Origin: Clostridia bacterium
GTDB lineage: Bacteria > Bacillota > Clostridia > Oscillospirales > CAG-272
Direction of reading: 5' to 3'
Assembly: GCA_017942005.1 (NCBI GenBank)
Contig: JAGAVJ010000026.1
Span: forward strand, 62,001 to 126,000
Length of the DNA stretch: 64,000 nt
The notes beneath the pieces were generated by a model. The model was given only the letters and a program-made list of their open reading frames with translations. It did no database searches and was not told the DNA's origin. Position numbers and translations under genes: made by a program. This document shows, in pieces, positions 43,063-52,690 of the stretch (within the stretch, counting starts at the first letter, position 1; every line of letters starts with the position of its first letter).

Positions 43063-44499
43063 ATGGCAGGCGACAAGAAAATGGTGGAACAGATCACGTC
43101 GATGGACGAGGATTTTGTTCAATGGTACACCGATATCGTAAAAAAAGCAGACTTAATCGACTATTCCAGCGTAAAGGGATGCATGATCATCCGCCCGTAT
43201 GGATATGCAATCTGGGAAAATATCCAGCAGATTCTCGACAAGCGTTTTAAGGAACTGGGACATGAAAATGTCTATATGCCGATGTTTATTCCGGAAACGC
43301 TTTTAAACAAAGAGAAGGATCACGTCGAAGGCTTTGCACCTGAGGTTGCATGGGTGACGCATGGCGGTTCTGAACCGCTTTCAGAGCGTCTTTGTGTCCG
43401 TCCAACGTCAGAAACGCTGTTCTGCGAGCATTATGCAAACATCATCCGTTCCTGGCGCGACCTTCCGAAGCTGTACAACCAGTGGTGCTCTGTTGTCAGA
43501 TGGGAAAAGAATACCCGTCCGTTTTTGCGCACGAGAGAATTTTTGTGGCAGGAAGGTCATACCATGCATGCAACTGCCGAGGAGGCAGAGGCAGAAACCT
43601 TGCAGATGCTTGGCGTCTATGCGGATTTCTATGAGAAGTGTCTTGCAATTCCTGTAGTGCGCGGCAGAAAGACCGAAAAAGAAAAATTTGCCGGTGCGCT
43701 TGCGACGTATACGGTTGAAGCCATGATGCATGACGGAAAGGCATTGCAGGGGGCGACCTCCCACAATTTCGGCGACGGCTTTACCCATGCATTCGATATC
43801 AAGTATCTTGACCGGGACAATCAGTTAAAGTATTGCCATCAGACCTCTTGGGGCATTACGACCCGTACCATTGGCGCACTGATTATGGCGCACGGTGACA
43901 ACAACGGTCTCGTGCTTCCGCCGGCAGTCGCACCGATTCAGGTCATCGTTGTTCCTGTGCAGCAGCATAAGGAAGGCGTACTTGAAAAAGCACAGGAAAT
44001 CACCGGCAGAATCGGCGCTTTCGTTCGTGCAAAGATCGACGACTCCGATAATACCCCCGGCTGGAAGTTTGCACAGTACGAAATGAAGGGTGTTCCGCTG
44101 CGTCTGGAGCTGGGGCCGAAGGATATTGCAAACAACCAGTGTGTCCTTGTGCGCTGCGACAACAGACAGAAGTATTTTGTTTCTCTGGACGATTTGGAAA
44201 CGGAAATTCCGAAAATTCTCGAAGAACTGAATACCGCACTTTACAATGCAGCACTGGAACGCCGTACAAAGATGACCTACACCGTGGAAACGCTGGATGA
44301 ACTGATTGAAACGGCAAAGAACAAGCCTGGCTTTATCCGTGCAATGTGGTGCGGCGATGAAGCGTGTGAAATCAAGCTCAAGGAAGTCGCGGAAGTCACA
44401 TCCCGCTGCATGCCGTTTGGAGAAGAAGGATTTGCGGATACCTGTGTTTGCTGCGGAAAGCCTGCAAAGCACCTTGTATACTGGGGCAAAGCATATTAA
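43063..44499 (+). CDS. proS: Prolyl-tRNA synthetase, short (archaeal/eukaryotic-like) type
   Basis: A 478-residue class II synthetase that charges tRNA-Pro. Motif 2 appears in [20 protein letters not shown], motif 1 region in [19 protein letters not shown], and [12 protein letters not shown] is the proline-site TXE loop. The long bacterial editing insertion is absent and a Cys-rich zinc-type C-terminal end ([18 protein letters not shown]) is present, which defines the short type. GAAAGGACG lies upstream of ATG 43063. It has its own promoter and terminator. No T-box was recognised in the ~90-base leader. Confidence 0.96.
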   Translation: MAGDKKMVEQITSMDEDFVQWYTDIVKKADLIDYSSVKGCMIIRPYGYAIWENIQQILDKRFKELGHENVYMPMFIPETLLNKEKDHVEGFAPEVAWVTHGGSEPLSERLCVRPTSETLFCEHYANIIRSWRDLPKLYNQWCSVVRWEKNTRPFLRTREFLWQEGHTMHATAEEAEAETLQMLGVYADFYEKCLAIPVVRGRKTEKEKFAGALATYTVEAMMHDGKALQGATSHNFGDGFTHAFDIKYLDRDNQLKYCHQTSWGITTRTIGALIMAHGDNNGLVLPPAVAPIQVIVVPVQQHKEGVLEKAQEITGRIGAFVRAKIDDSDNTPGWKFAQYEMKGVPLRLELGPKDIANNQCVLVRCDNRQKYFVSLDDLETEIPKILEELNTALYNAALERRTKMTYTVETLDELIETAKNKPGFIRAMWCGDEACEIKLKEVAEVTSRCMPFGEEGFADTCVCCGKPAKHLVYWGKAY

Positions 44500-44511
44500 T
44501 CCAGACATAAC

Positions 44512-44557
44512 CATTCCCGCACAGGCATCCCAATACAGCTTGTCTGCGGGAATTTTT
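44512..44557 (+). terminator. Terminator of proS
   Basis: ATTCCCGCA (44513-44521) pairs with TGCGGGAAT (44545-44553), followed by TTTTTATTTTAT. Confidence 0.85.
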
Positions 44558-44793
44558 ATTTTATCTGTTTCTATCTTCTGTCCTTCAACGGTACCTGATT
44601 CCTCTGTACATCCGGTTTGTCCGCCGGTCATTTCCTGAAAGAGCATGGATGTTTTGACCTGTGACCAGAGCATACCTCTCCTATATAAGAATAACCGCAT
44701 AATAGCGTTTATCTGGAGTACGTACCATACCACATTAAAACATAGCGCAAAGACTCCCTTTTCTTATCGGTTCGGCCAGAAAAGAAAGGCGCT
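44558..44793. other. Intergenic region, no feature found
   Basis: About 235 bases between the proS terminator and the methyltransferase gene. I see no ORF with a ribosome binding site and no convincing promoter hexamer pair. Confidence 0.4.
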
Positions 44794-46176
44794 TTGCGTA
44801 TTGGGGTGAAAGCGACAATTTACATCATGGAAAATTCGATTAAAAGCATAATGGAATATCTGTGCGCAACGCTTGCTTTTGAGAAAATTACCTTCTCAAA
44901 ATGTCGGGACAAGACGGTGCTGCGCGCTTCTGCCGTACCGTTTTCACGCCGCGGTGACGATTATATCCAGATTGAAACACGGATGCAGGACGGAAAAGCG
45001 CTGCACCGCAATCTGCCGGCAAAGGAAGCCGCGGAGGTACTGTGTACCCTTGCCCAGCGGCAGTACAGGCAAACCGATATCAAAACAGAAAACGGTTCTT
45101 GTGAAATTCGCTTTTCCAAAAAAGATCAGTGCGGAATTATCAATAAAATCAAACCGGTTGGTATGGAGATACCCAAGACAGAAACGCCTGATGCAGTTGA
45201 CTATGGTGCAGCAGGTTCTGCCGCAGCAGGTTCTGCCGCAGAGGGGTTTGCTGTGGAAAATTCCCTCCTTGATGGACAGCCCGTTTTGCGCCGTATCAAG
45301 CCGCCTCCGCACAATAAGCAGAAACGGTATCTTTTAGAGGGGGAACACGGAGAGACGCCGGCATTCCTTTATCCGCTTGGCATTACGGACGAGCATGGAC
45401 GCATCCTTGATAAAAAGCGTCCGAAGTACCGACAGATCAACCGCTTTCTCGAGTTGTTGGACGATGTGTATGACCGTCTGCCAAAGGTTGATCCGCTTGT
45501 CGTCTACGATTTTTGCTGCGGAAAAAGCTATCTGACCTTTGCGGTCTACCATTATTTTACAAAGATCAAAGGGAGAAGCATCAAGCTTCACGGTGTTGAC
45601 CGCAAGCCGGATGTCATCGCATACTGTAACGAAACGGCGGCAGAACTCGGCATGCAGGGTATGACGTTTTATGCTGGAGATATCAATGCATTTGTATGCC
45701 CGCCTGGAGAAACGCCGCATCTGGTGCTGTCGCTGCATGCCTGCGATATCGCAACGGATATCGTGCTGAAAAACGCTGTTCGCCTTGGCGCCGGAATTGT
45801 GCTTTCTACCCCGTGCTGTCATCATAAGGTATTCGGGAATATGCACGCGCCGGAGCTGTCCTTTATCACAAGGCATTCGATGCTGGGACAAAAATTGGCG
45901 GAAGCGGCGACAGACGGTCTGCGCTGTCTGTGGATGGAATTACAGGATTATGATGTACAGACCATGGAGTTGATTGACCCGGAAGAAACCCCGAAAAACA
46001 TGATGATTCGTGCGGTAAAGCGCAAAATACCGCGCACGGAAAAAGAAAAAACAAAGCTGCAAAAAGAATATGACGCGGCGTGTGCAATGATTGGCTTTGT
46101 CCCATACCTCGGAAGGGAAGGGGACGTACCGCCTTCTGACGCCGTCGAAAACAGGGAAACCGGGATGCAGGAGTAA
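44794..46176 (+). CDS. Class I SAM-dependent methyltransferase
   Basis: A protein of up to 460 residues. The catalytic half starts near residue 230 with VVYDFCCGKSYLTFAVYHYF, a Rossmann methyltransferase motif I in which Cys replaces the usual Gly-rich start, followed by LHGVDRKPDVIAYC and the motif IV-like STPCCHHK. The N-terminal half is unrecognised. The pattern resembles predicted RNA methyltransferases. TTG 44794 has GAAAGG 4 bases upstream; ATG 44827 is an alternative without a site. A 15-base coding tandem repeat encoding AAGS lies at 45208-45237. Confidence 0.82.
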   Translation: MRIGVKATIYIMENSIKSIMEYLCATLAFEKITFSKCRDKTVLRASAVPFSRRGDDYIQIETRMQDGKALHRNLPAKEAAEVLCTLAQRQYRQTDIKTENGSCEIRFSKKDQCGIINKIKPVGMEIPKTETPDAVDYGAAGSAAAGSAAEGFAVENSLLDGQPVLRRIKPPPHNKQKRYLLEGEHGETPAFLYPLGITDEHGRILDKKRPKYRQINRFLELLDDVYDRLPKVDPLVVYDFCCGKSYLTFAVYHYFTKIKGRSIKLHGVDRKPDVIAYCNETAAELGMQGMTFYAGDINAFVCPPGETPHLVLSLHACDIATDIVLKNAVRLGAGIVLSTPCCHHKVFGNMHAPELSFITRHSMLGQKLAEAATDGLRCLWMELQDYDVQTMELIDPEETPKNMMIRAVKRKIPRTEKEKTKLQKEYDAACAMIGFVPYLGREGDVPPSDAVENRETGMQE

Positions 46177-46235
46177 CCACTCTGAGATATGCAAGGAAAG
46201 GAACCTTTGTCTATACAAAGGATTGAAGATATCAT

Positions 46236-47477
46236 ATGAATGAGATCATACTTTGTAAATACGGCGAAATTGTGCTGAAAGGTGCAAACCGTAAATTTTT
46301 TGAAACGCTGCTTCTGCGTGAGGTCAAACGGAGAATGTCCTTATACGGTGCAGCGGAGGTACGCGCATCGCAGTCCACCATCTCCATTGACCCCATCGTA
46401 GGGGAGGGAGAGGGCAAGACTGCTTCTGAACCGTTCGATATGGACGGCGCGTATGAAGAGGCAAAAAAAATCTTTGGTCTGGTCGGTGTCAGCCGTGCCC
46501 TGAAGGTCGAAAAAAATATGGATGCGATTACAGCAGGGTTGACAGAATGGATTCCCTCCCATCTTGCGGGAATGAAGACCTTCAAGGTAGAAGCCAAACG
46601 TTCCGATAAGACGTTTCCGCTGAATTCTCCGGAACTCTGTGACGCATGCGGCGGCGTGATTCTGTCGGTACTTCCGCATATCAGGGTGAATGTTCACAAT
46701 CCCGATGTGGTAGTTCGTGTAGAGATTCGGGATACGGCGGCATATATTCATGCAGGGCAGGACAAGGGCGCCGGCGGTATGCCGGTCGGTTCTGCTGGAC
46801 GTGCCCTTCTTCTGCTGTCCGGCGGCATCGATTCTCCGGTAGCAGGCTATATGATGGCAAAGCGCGGCGTGTGTATTGAAGCGCTGCACTTTGAATCGTT
46901 CCCCTATACCTCTGACCGCGCAAGGGAAAAGGTTGTGGAGCTTGCAAAAAAGATGTCTCTTTACTGTGGAGAGATTCATCTGCATGTCATTTCTGTGACC
47001 AAAATTCAGGAAGCGATCAATGAGATGTGCGAAGAGGATTACTTTACGCTGCTTCTGCGCCGCTTTATGATGCGTCTGGCATGTCTGTGTGCGGATAAAT
47101 ACCAGTGCGGTGCGCTTGTGACAGGAGAAAGTCTCGGTCAGGTTGCAAGTCAGACAATGGAAGCGCTTGGCGTAACCAATGTCATCGCCGACAGACCCGT
47201 CTTCCGCCCATGTATCGGCATGGACAAAGAGGAGATCATTGAAATTTCACGCCGCATTCAGACCTTTGCAACCTCCATTGAACCGTATGAGGACTGCTGC
47301 ACGGTATTCACGCCGCGTCATCCGCGTACAAAGCCGGTACTGTGGAAGGTAGAGCGGGAAGAAAACAAGCTAAATGTCGATACACTGGTCAAGGAAGCGT
47401 TTGAAACCCTGTATACTATCAAAATTTCACGCGGTGAAGCCGTTTCCGACAGAAAACCTGCTATCAACGCAGACTGA
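46236..47477 (+). CDS. thiI: tRNA 4-thiouridine synthase ThiI
   Basis: A 413-residue protein: N-terminal ferredoxin-like and THUMP domains (start MNEIILCKYGEIVLKGANR), then a PP-loop ATPase with LLLSGGIDSPVAGYMMAKRG and the Cys in VTGESLGQVASQT-region/CIGMDKEE context. It adenylates U8 of tRNA for sulfur transfer. No C-terminal rhodanese domain, as in most Bacillota, so an external IscS-type donor is needed. It lies 60 bases after the methyltransferase gene, forming a tRNA/RNA modification pair. Confidence 0.95.
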   Translation: MNEIILCKYGEIVLKGANRKFFETLLLREVKRRMSLYGAAEVRASQSTISIDPIVGEGEGKTASEPFDMDGAYEEAKKIFGLVGVSRALKVEKNMDAITAGLTEWIPSHLAGMKTFKVEAKRSDKTFPLNSPELCDACGGVILSVLPHIRVNVHNPDVVVRVEIRDTAAYIHAGQDKGAGGMPVGSAGRALLLLSGGIDSPVAGYMMAKRGVCIEALHFESFPYTSDRAREKVVELAKKMSLYCGEIHLHVISVTKIQEAINEMCEEDYFTLLLRRFMMRLACLCADKYQCGALVTGESLGQVASQTMEALGVTNVIADRPVFRPCIGMDKEEIIEISRRIQTFATSIEPYEDCCTVFTPRHPRTKPVLWKVEREENKLNVDTLVKEAFETLYTIKISRGEAVSDRKPAINAD

Positions 47478-47535
47478 GAGGGCAGCCTGTGCAAATTCGG
47501 CAAATGGCAGAATCGGGAAAAGGAGGTGCAGTGCC

Positions 47536-48708
47536 ATGCGCAGAAAGATTCACCATACACATTCCGTCACGGATGCACTTCATACACATTTTGCGGCACT
47601 GGATGTGCCGTGCGCGGTGATTGCACTTTGTATGGCGGTGTTTGGCATGGTGGTCATTGCAAGTGCGGTGCATACGACAATGGAGTCGTTCGGCGTCAAA
47701 TACATTGTCATTCAGGGCGCGGCGGTGCTGCTCGGTACCATCGGAATGCTCGTTTTGTCTGCGCTTGATTATGAACGTTATCTGAAAAAACTGTGCATCC
47801 CATTGTTTCTGTTTACGGCGGTGCTGCTTGCGGCGACACTTGTCATCGGTACGGGAGAGGGTTCCAATAAAAGCTGGATCCGGTTTCGTTTTCTGCCTAT
47901 CGGCATTCAGCCGTCGGAATTTGCAAAAATCTTTTTTATCTGTACGTTTGCCTATCATCTGGCGTCCGTGCGCACAAAGCTGTATCAGCTGCGGAACTTG
48001 CTTGCATTATGCATCCATTTCGGTGTGATCTGCGGACTGGTGCTTTTGCAGGGGGATCTTGGTTCGGCGTTGGTATTTGTCTTTATTTTCATCTGTATGA
48101 TGTTCGCATCCGGTGTCAAGCTGCGGTATTTTCTGCTTGCGGCAGGAGTGGTTTTAGCTGCAAGTCCGTTTTTGTGGGAACGTCTTTCGTATTATCAGAA
48201 GCAGCGGATTCTGGTCGGTTTCTCACCGGAATCAGACCCGCAGGGGTTTGGGTATCAGGTACTGCGCGCAAAGGAAGCGATTGCCAACGGCGGTATCACA
48301 GGCATGGGATACTTGCAGGGGGCATTGACGCAGAATCCTGCGCCAAGCGCATTGCCAAAGCGTCATACCGATATGATTTTTGCGGTGATGGCGGAGGAGC
48401 TTGGATTTGTCGGGGTGCTTGTATATCTTGTTTTGTATACGGCGCTTGTGATGCGTATTTTGTGGATTGCCGCACATGCACGCGGATACATGGGCAGTTA
48501 CATCTGTATCGGGGCGGCGGCGGTGCTGATTTTTCAGGGACTGGAGAACATCGGCATGTGCATGGGACTGTTGCCGGTCATTGGTTTGACACTGCCGTTT
48601 TTGTCGTACGGCGGATCGTCGGCATTGTCGCTGTTTCTGCTCCTCGGCGTGGTGGAAAGTGTCGCGGCGCACAGAGTGAAATATTATACGGAACGGGAAG
48701 ATTTATGA
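47536..48708 (+). CDS. FtsW/RodA/SpoVE family glycosyltransferase
   Basis: A 390-residue SEDS-family protein with about ten membrane helices. Family motifs are present: KSWIRFRFLPIGIQPSEFAK, LQGDLGSALVF and GLTLPFLSYGGSSALSLF, the last being the C-terminal signature. SEDS proteins polymerise lipid II with a partner class B PBP; one is encoded at 58227. The SEDS subtype (RodA or FtsW) is not decidable, but nearby mreC favours elongation. ATG 47536 follows AGGAGG; the longer frame is not supported. Confidence 0.93.
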   Translation: MRRKIHHTHSVTDALHTHFAALDVPCAVIALCMAVFGMVVIASAVHTTMESFGVKYIVIQGAAVLLGTIGMLVLSALDYERYLKKLCIPLFLFTAVLLAATLVIGTGEGSNKSWIRFRFLPIGIQPSEFAKIFFICTFAYHLASVRTKLYQLRNLLALCIHFGVICGLVLLQGDLGSALVFVFIFICMMFASGVKLRYFLLAAGVVLAASPFLWERLSYYQKQRILVGFSPESDPQGFGYQVLRAKEAIANGGITGMGYLQGALTQNPAPSALPKRHTDMIFAVMAEELGFVGVLVYLVLYTALVMRILWIAAHARGYMGSYICIGAAAVLIFQGLENIGMCMGLLPVIGLTLPFLSYGGSSALSLFLLLGVVESVAAHRVKYYTEREDL

Positions 48709-48724
48709 GAAGTGGGGGGACGGT

Positions 48725-49885
48725 ATGGCATACGGATATGGAAGTACGAAAAAACAGACGCCGGAAGAACGCGCGGAAGCAGAGCTGAAGACCTATCTGA
48801 ATGCGTCGGGGACGGATGGGTATGGCGGCGCATGGCTTCTCTGCGGACCGGAGACCTATCTTTCGTCCTATTATAGAGACAAAATACGTAAAAAGATCAT
48901 TCCGGATCCGGAAATGGGGTATTTTGATCACATCCGTTTGTCCGGTGCAAAACGCAAAGAAATGGAGTCCGGCGCGCTGCATGCGGACATGACACTGGGC
49001 ATGCGTTTGGCAGCAGCATGTGAGGGTGTGCCTGTGATGGGAGAACATAAGCTTATAGAAATTGCAGAGCCATGTTTTCCCGACATGCGGGCAGCAGAAC
49101 TGGAGGATTTTTGCGACGCAATTTCCGGCGCTGCACAATATCCCTATGTGACGGTCGTCATTTTATGTGCGGAGGAAGAATTTCCCACCGACTATCGTTC
49201 CAAGGTTGGTACGGTATGGAAAGCGCTTGAAAAAACGGAACTGCACATCGTTCCTTTTCCTTATCAGGAGCAGGGAAAGCTGCGGGGATGGTGCGCACGG
49301 CATTTTGCGTCGGAAGGCATCGAAGCAGCGCCGTATCTCATCGATCAGATGATTGTGCGTGTGGGACGTTCCATGACAGCGCTGGCTGGGGAGATGCAGA
49401 AGCTTTGCTGCTATTTGCATGCAAACAAGCGGAATTCCCTTTCTGAGCAGGACATTCCGTTCATCTGTGCAGCAACGGAAAATGCTGCGGCGTTCGGCAT
49501 TCAGAATGCCGTCCGGGACCGCGATATCCGGGCGCTTTCCGAGCAGTACCGCATTTTAAAGCGTGAAAAAGAGGAACCAATTACACTGTTTTTCGGAATT
49601 TCCAGTGCGATTGGCGATTTGTGGAAGATCAAAACGGGACTTGCCGAAGGTTATACGCGTGAGGAGCTGTCAAAGCTTTATAAAATCAAGGACTATCCAA
49701 TGCGGCTTTTGGTACAGGGATGCGGAAATTATTCCCTTTCGACCTTGCAAAGACTGCAAAGGCAGTGTGCGGAAACGGATGTACAGTTGAAATCCTCGCC
49801 GGTGGACGGATATGTGCTTGTGGAACGGCTGATCTGCGCTATGACAAAACGGTATGAAGCGGAAGCGGACGGAGGTCTTTCATGA
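48725..49885 (+). CDS. holA: DNA polymerase III delta subunit
   Basis: A 386-residue clamp-loader subunit. AWLLCGPETYLSSYYRDKI is the family's N-terminal 'F/Y-L-G-x-E' region, followed by VPVMGEHKLIEI and the C-terminal helical domain with EPITLFFGISSAI. It opens the beta clamp within the DNA polymerase III holoenzyme. It starts 16 bases after the SEDS gene and overlaps mreC by 4 bases, so it is embedded in a cell-shape operon. Confidence 0.9.
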   Translation: MAYGYGSTKKQTPEERAEAELKTYLNASGTDGYGGAWLLCGPETYLSSYYRDKIRKKIIPDPEMGYFDHIRLSGAKRKEMESGALHADMTLGMRLAAACEGVPVMGEHKLIEIAEPCFPDMRAAELEDFCDAISGAAQYPYVTVVILCAEEEFPTDYRSKVGTVWKALEKTELHIVPFPYQEQGKLRGWCARHFASEGIEAAPYLIDQMIVRVGRSMTALAGEMQKLCCYLHANKRNSLSEQDIPFICAATENAAAFGIQNAVRDRDIRALSEQYRILKREKEEPITLFFGISSAIGDLWKIKTGLAEGYTREELSKLYKIKDYPMRLLVQGCGNYSLSTLQRLQRQCAETDVQLKSSPVDGYVLVERLICAMTKRYEAEADGGLS

Positions 49886-50910
49886 AACGAGCATCCAAAA
49901 GCAAGTTTTCAAAGATTTCGATTGTTCCGCATGTACCAAAAAACATGAAAAAGTACGGAAAAAAGACCGTCACAGCACAATCTGTGGTGGAAGGTACCGG
50001 ACATGAGGATGTGCAGCACAAAAGCATCCGGAAAATTTTATTGTGTGCAGGCATTGCTGCAATTCTCTGCACTGCTGTTCCGACTGCGCTGATTGCGGCA
50101 GGTTATCGGGAGCCGGTACGTGCGGCGGTCAATACGGTTTTGACGCCGATACGCACGGTGATGTCCGGTGTGGGAGACCGTATTGGAAACCTGTCTGCAT
50201 ATCTGACGGAATTTGATGCGCTGAAGGAAGAAAACGCACGTCTGCGTGCACAGCTTGCGTCGATGGAGGACACTGTCCGTGCGGCAGAGCTGACACTGGA
50301 GGAAAACGCATTTTTAAGCGAATTCCTGTCATTGAAGGAAAATCACGATGACTACCGCTTTTTAAAATGCGAGATTGTCGCATCGGAGGAAACCGGTTAC
50401 AAGCGCACGCTGACGCTGAATGCCGGAAGCGGAGAGGGCGCAGACGTCGGCTATCCGGTGATCACTGCGTCGGGAGTTGTGGGGCGCATTACGGAGGTCG
50501 GGAAAAACTGGTCGAAGGCAGAACCGATTACAGAGCTTTCGTCCTCTGTCGGCGCTTATGTGGAGCGATCCGGTGCGATGGGCGTTGCAGAAGGGTCCTA
50601 TCTTGTCAGAGAGCACGGTCAGCTGCTGCTTTCCTATCTCGAGTCCGATGCGGATGCCAAAGTCGGAGACCGTGTCCGCACTTCCGGTGTCAACAGCTAC
50701 TATCCGCGCGGGCTATTGCTTGGAGAGATTACGGAATTATTGTATGATCCTGCGACCGGTGCATGTTCTGCGGTATTGACTCCGACCTCTGTTCTGTCTG
50801 ATCTGCGCGATGTGATGATTTTAACCGACTTTGCAATTTATGATACCACGGATGACCCATCGGACGCAGAAACGGAACCTGCAGAGTCTGCGGACGGCGG
50901 CGATACATAG
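49882..50910 (+). CDS. mreC: Rod shape-determining protein MreC
   Basis: A 342-residue protein: basic cytoplasmic N-terminus, one membrane helix (ILLCAGIAAILCTAVPTALI), a coiled coil (LKEENARLRAQLASMEDTVR), and the MreC beta domains with GVVGRITEVGKNWSKAEPIT and GDRVRTSGVNSYYPRGLLLG. MreC scaffolds the elongasome outside the membrane. Translation is coupled to holA by overlap (ATGA). mreB and mreD are not in the window. The acidic tail ends at a palindromic element. Confidence 0.95.
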   Translation: MKRASKSKFSKISIVPHVPKNMKKYGKKTVTAQSVVEGTGHEDVQHKSIRKILLCAGIAAILCTAVPTALIAAGYREPVRAAVNTVLTPIRTVMSGVGDRIGNLSAYLTEFDALKEENARLRAQLASMEDTVRAAELTLEENAFLSEFLSLKENHDDYRFLKCEIVASEETGYKRTLTLNAGSGEGADVGYPVITASGVVGRITEVGKNWSKAEPITELSSSVGAYVERSGAMGVAEGSYLVREHGQLLLSYLESDADAKVGDRVRTSGVNSYYPRGLLLGEITELLYDPATGACSAVLTPTSVLSDLRDVMILTDFAIYDTTDDPSDAETEPAESADGGDT

Positions 50911-50921
50911 ATATGGATTTT

Positions 50922-51085
50922 GGGGTGTTGCCCCAAGCCCCATTTGGGGGACTTTTCGAGAAAAGCTCCCCCAAAAGCCCCTCAAAAGCTTTTTTGGTGG
51001 GGAGGTATTAAGGGGGGATTTCATTCAGTATAAAGTTTTTTGAAAGGGGTTTGGGGAAAAGCTTTTTTTCAAAAAAGTTTTCCCC
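50922..51085. repeat. Composite palindromic element, copy E
   Basis: From left: small hairpin GGGGTGTTGCCCC (50922-50934), hairpin with GGGGG/CCCCC arms (50946-50972), flank AAGCCCCTCAAAAGC, a variable middle, flank AAAGTTTTTTGAAAGGGG, and hairpin GGGGAAAAGC.../...GTTTTCCCC (51053-51085). This is the D/A plan in reverse orientation. It fills almost the whole gap between mreC and proA. Confidence 0.7.
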
Positions 51086-51100
51086 ATAAAAAAGAATACG

Positions 51101-52363
51101 ATGTCAGAGCATTTTGAAACGGTAAAACAGCTTTGTGAAAAAGCGAACGCAGCGTCCTATCAATTGGCGCAGACGTCCGGCGCACAGCGCAATGCGGCGC
51201 TGTATGCCATGCGTGACGCACTGCTTGCAAATCAGGCGGAAATTCTTGCGGCAAATGAAGAAGACATGGTGCATGCGGCGGAAAACGGCGTCTCTGTTCC
51301 GATGCAGGACAGACTGCGTCTGAACGGGAAACGCTTGTCCGACATTGCCGGTGCGCTTGGAAAGCTGGCGGAGCTTCCGGACCCGCTGGGGGCAGGAGAC
51401 GTGTTTACCCGCCCGAACGGTTTGATCATTCGCCGGGTGCATGTGCCGCTCGGTACGGTCGGCATGATCTATGAAGCGCGTCCGAATGTAACGGCGGATG
51501 CGGCGGGGCTGTGCATCAAGTCCGGCAACGCGGCGGTTCTGCGCGGCGGAAAGGAAGCCATTCATACCAATACCGCGATGACCACCGCTCTGCGAAAGGG
51601 ACTTGCGGCAGCTGGTCTTCCAGAAGACGCAGTCTGCCTGATTGGGGACACAACAAGAGAAAGCGCGAATGCGCTGATGCAGATGCGCGGATATATTGAT
51701 GTGCTGATTCCGCGCGGCGGAAAGGGCTTGATCCGCTCTGTGACCGAAACGGCATCCGTTCCCGTCATCGAAACCGGTGCGGGCAACTGCCATTTGTATG
51801 TCGATGAAGGTGCGGATTTGAACATGGCAGTCAAACTGACCATGAATGCAAAAACACAGCGTCCGTCCGTATGCAATGCGATTGAAACCCTGCTTGTGCA
51901 CCGTGCAGAGGCGGAAGCGTTTCTGCCTTTGCTCGGGGAAGCGCTGAAGGCATTCCACACCCCTGTGGAAATTCGTGGCTGCATGAGAACCTGTGCAATT
52001 CTGCCCGGTGCTGTTCCGGCGGCAGAAGAAGATTGGAGTACGGAGTATGACGACTATATTCTTGCCGTGAAGATCGTAGATTCCATGGAAGAAGCGATTG
52101 CGCACATCAACCGATATAACACCCAGCACTCGGAAACGATTGTAACACAGAATCTTTCCCATGCTGCGCAGTTCCAGCAGTGTGTGGATGCGGCATGCGT
52201 CTATGTCAATGCGTCGACACGGTTTACTGACGGCGATGAGTTTGGTTTTGGCGCGGAGATCGGTATCTCCACGCAGAAGCTGCATGCGCGCGGACCGATG
52301 GGATTATCCGCACTGACGACCGTGAAATATCTCATCAACGGCGACGGTCAGATACGCACATAA
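51101..52363 (+). CDS. proA: Gamma-glutamyl phosphate reductase
   Basis: A 420-residue aldehyde dehydrogenase-fold enzyme that reduces glutamyl phosphate in proline synthesis. VPLGTVGMIYEARPNVTADA and the KSGNAAVLRGGKEA block are family motifs; VIETGAGNCHLYVDEGAD and RPSVCNAIETLLVH carry the catalytic Cys. ATG 51101 lies 15 bases after a strong hairpin and has no recognisable ribosome binding site. Its partner proB is 33 kb away. Element A begins 4 bases after its stop. Confidence 0.95.
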   Translation: MSEHFETVKQLCEKANAASYQLAQTSGAQRNAALYAMRDALLANQAEILAANEEDMVHAAENGVSVPMQDRLRLNGKRLSDIAGALGKLAELPDPLGAGDVFTRPNGLIIRRVHVPLGTVGMIYEARPNVTADAAGLCIKSGNAAVLRGGKEAIHTNTAMTTALRKGLAAAGLPEDAVCLIGDTTRESANALMQMRGYIDVLIPRGGKGLIRSVTETASVPVIETGAGNCHLYVDEGADLNMAVKLTMNAKTQRPSVCNAIETLLVHRAEAEAFLPLLGEALKAFHTPVEIRGCMRTCAILPGAVPAAEEDWSTEYDDYILAVKIVDSMEEAIAHINRYNTQHSETIVTQNLSHAAQFQQCVDAACVYVNASTRFTDGDEFGFGAEIGISTQKLHARGPMGLSALTTVKYLINGDGQIRT

Positions 52364-52366
52364 TGA

Positions 52367-52583
52367 TAACGTGAGTTCGATAAAATTCTCGGGGAAAACT
52401 TTTTTGAAAAAAAGTTTTCCCCGAACCCCTTTCCAAAAACTTTATATGGATAAATCAAACCCAAACTGTGCTTTTTTTGCTTCATTTATCCATATTTTAT
52501 TGGTTTTCCTGTTTAAAAGTTTTTGCGGTGGAGTTTGAGGAGGTGCTTTTTTCAAAATGCATCTCCTCATTGAACTCACGTTA
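52367..52583. repeat. MITE-like palindromic element, copy A (217 bp)
   Basis: Terminal inverted repeats TAACGTGAGTTCGAT (52367-52381) and ATTGAACTCACGTTA (52569-52583) match at 14 of 15 positions. Inside: hairpin 52390-52423, flank CCCCTTTCCAAAAACTTT, a unique middle, flank AAAGTTTTTGCGGTGGAG, and an imperfect hairpin with AGGAGGTGC arms. The interior is closely matched by the reverse strand of 57724-57944, apart from the first hairpin. It carries no ORF. Confidence 0.85.
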
Positions 52584-52599
52584 AAGCTGCAATGAAACG

Positions 52600-52650
52600 A
52601 TTTCACCCGGAAACGACAGTCGATATGACAGATCTGTTTCCGGGTGAAAT
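52600..52650. terminator. Hairpin terminator between proA and the GIN-domain gene
   Basis: A perfect 15-bp stem, ATTTCACCCGGAAAC (52600-52614) with GTTTCCGGGTGAAAT (52636-52650), followed on the plus strand by TTTCTATTTC. Confidence 0.85.
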
Positions 52651-52690
52651 TTTCTATTTCTATAGACGGTATTGCCTGCAATCCGATGCT

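Noticed and set aside
51104..52285. Long minus-strand frame (393 codons) over proA
   Set aside because: Antisense of a well-supported gene; Arg/His/Cys-rich product typical of a shadow.
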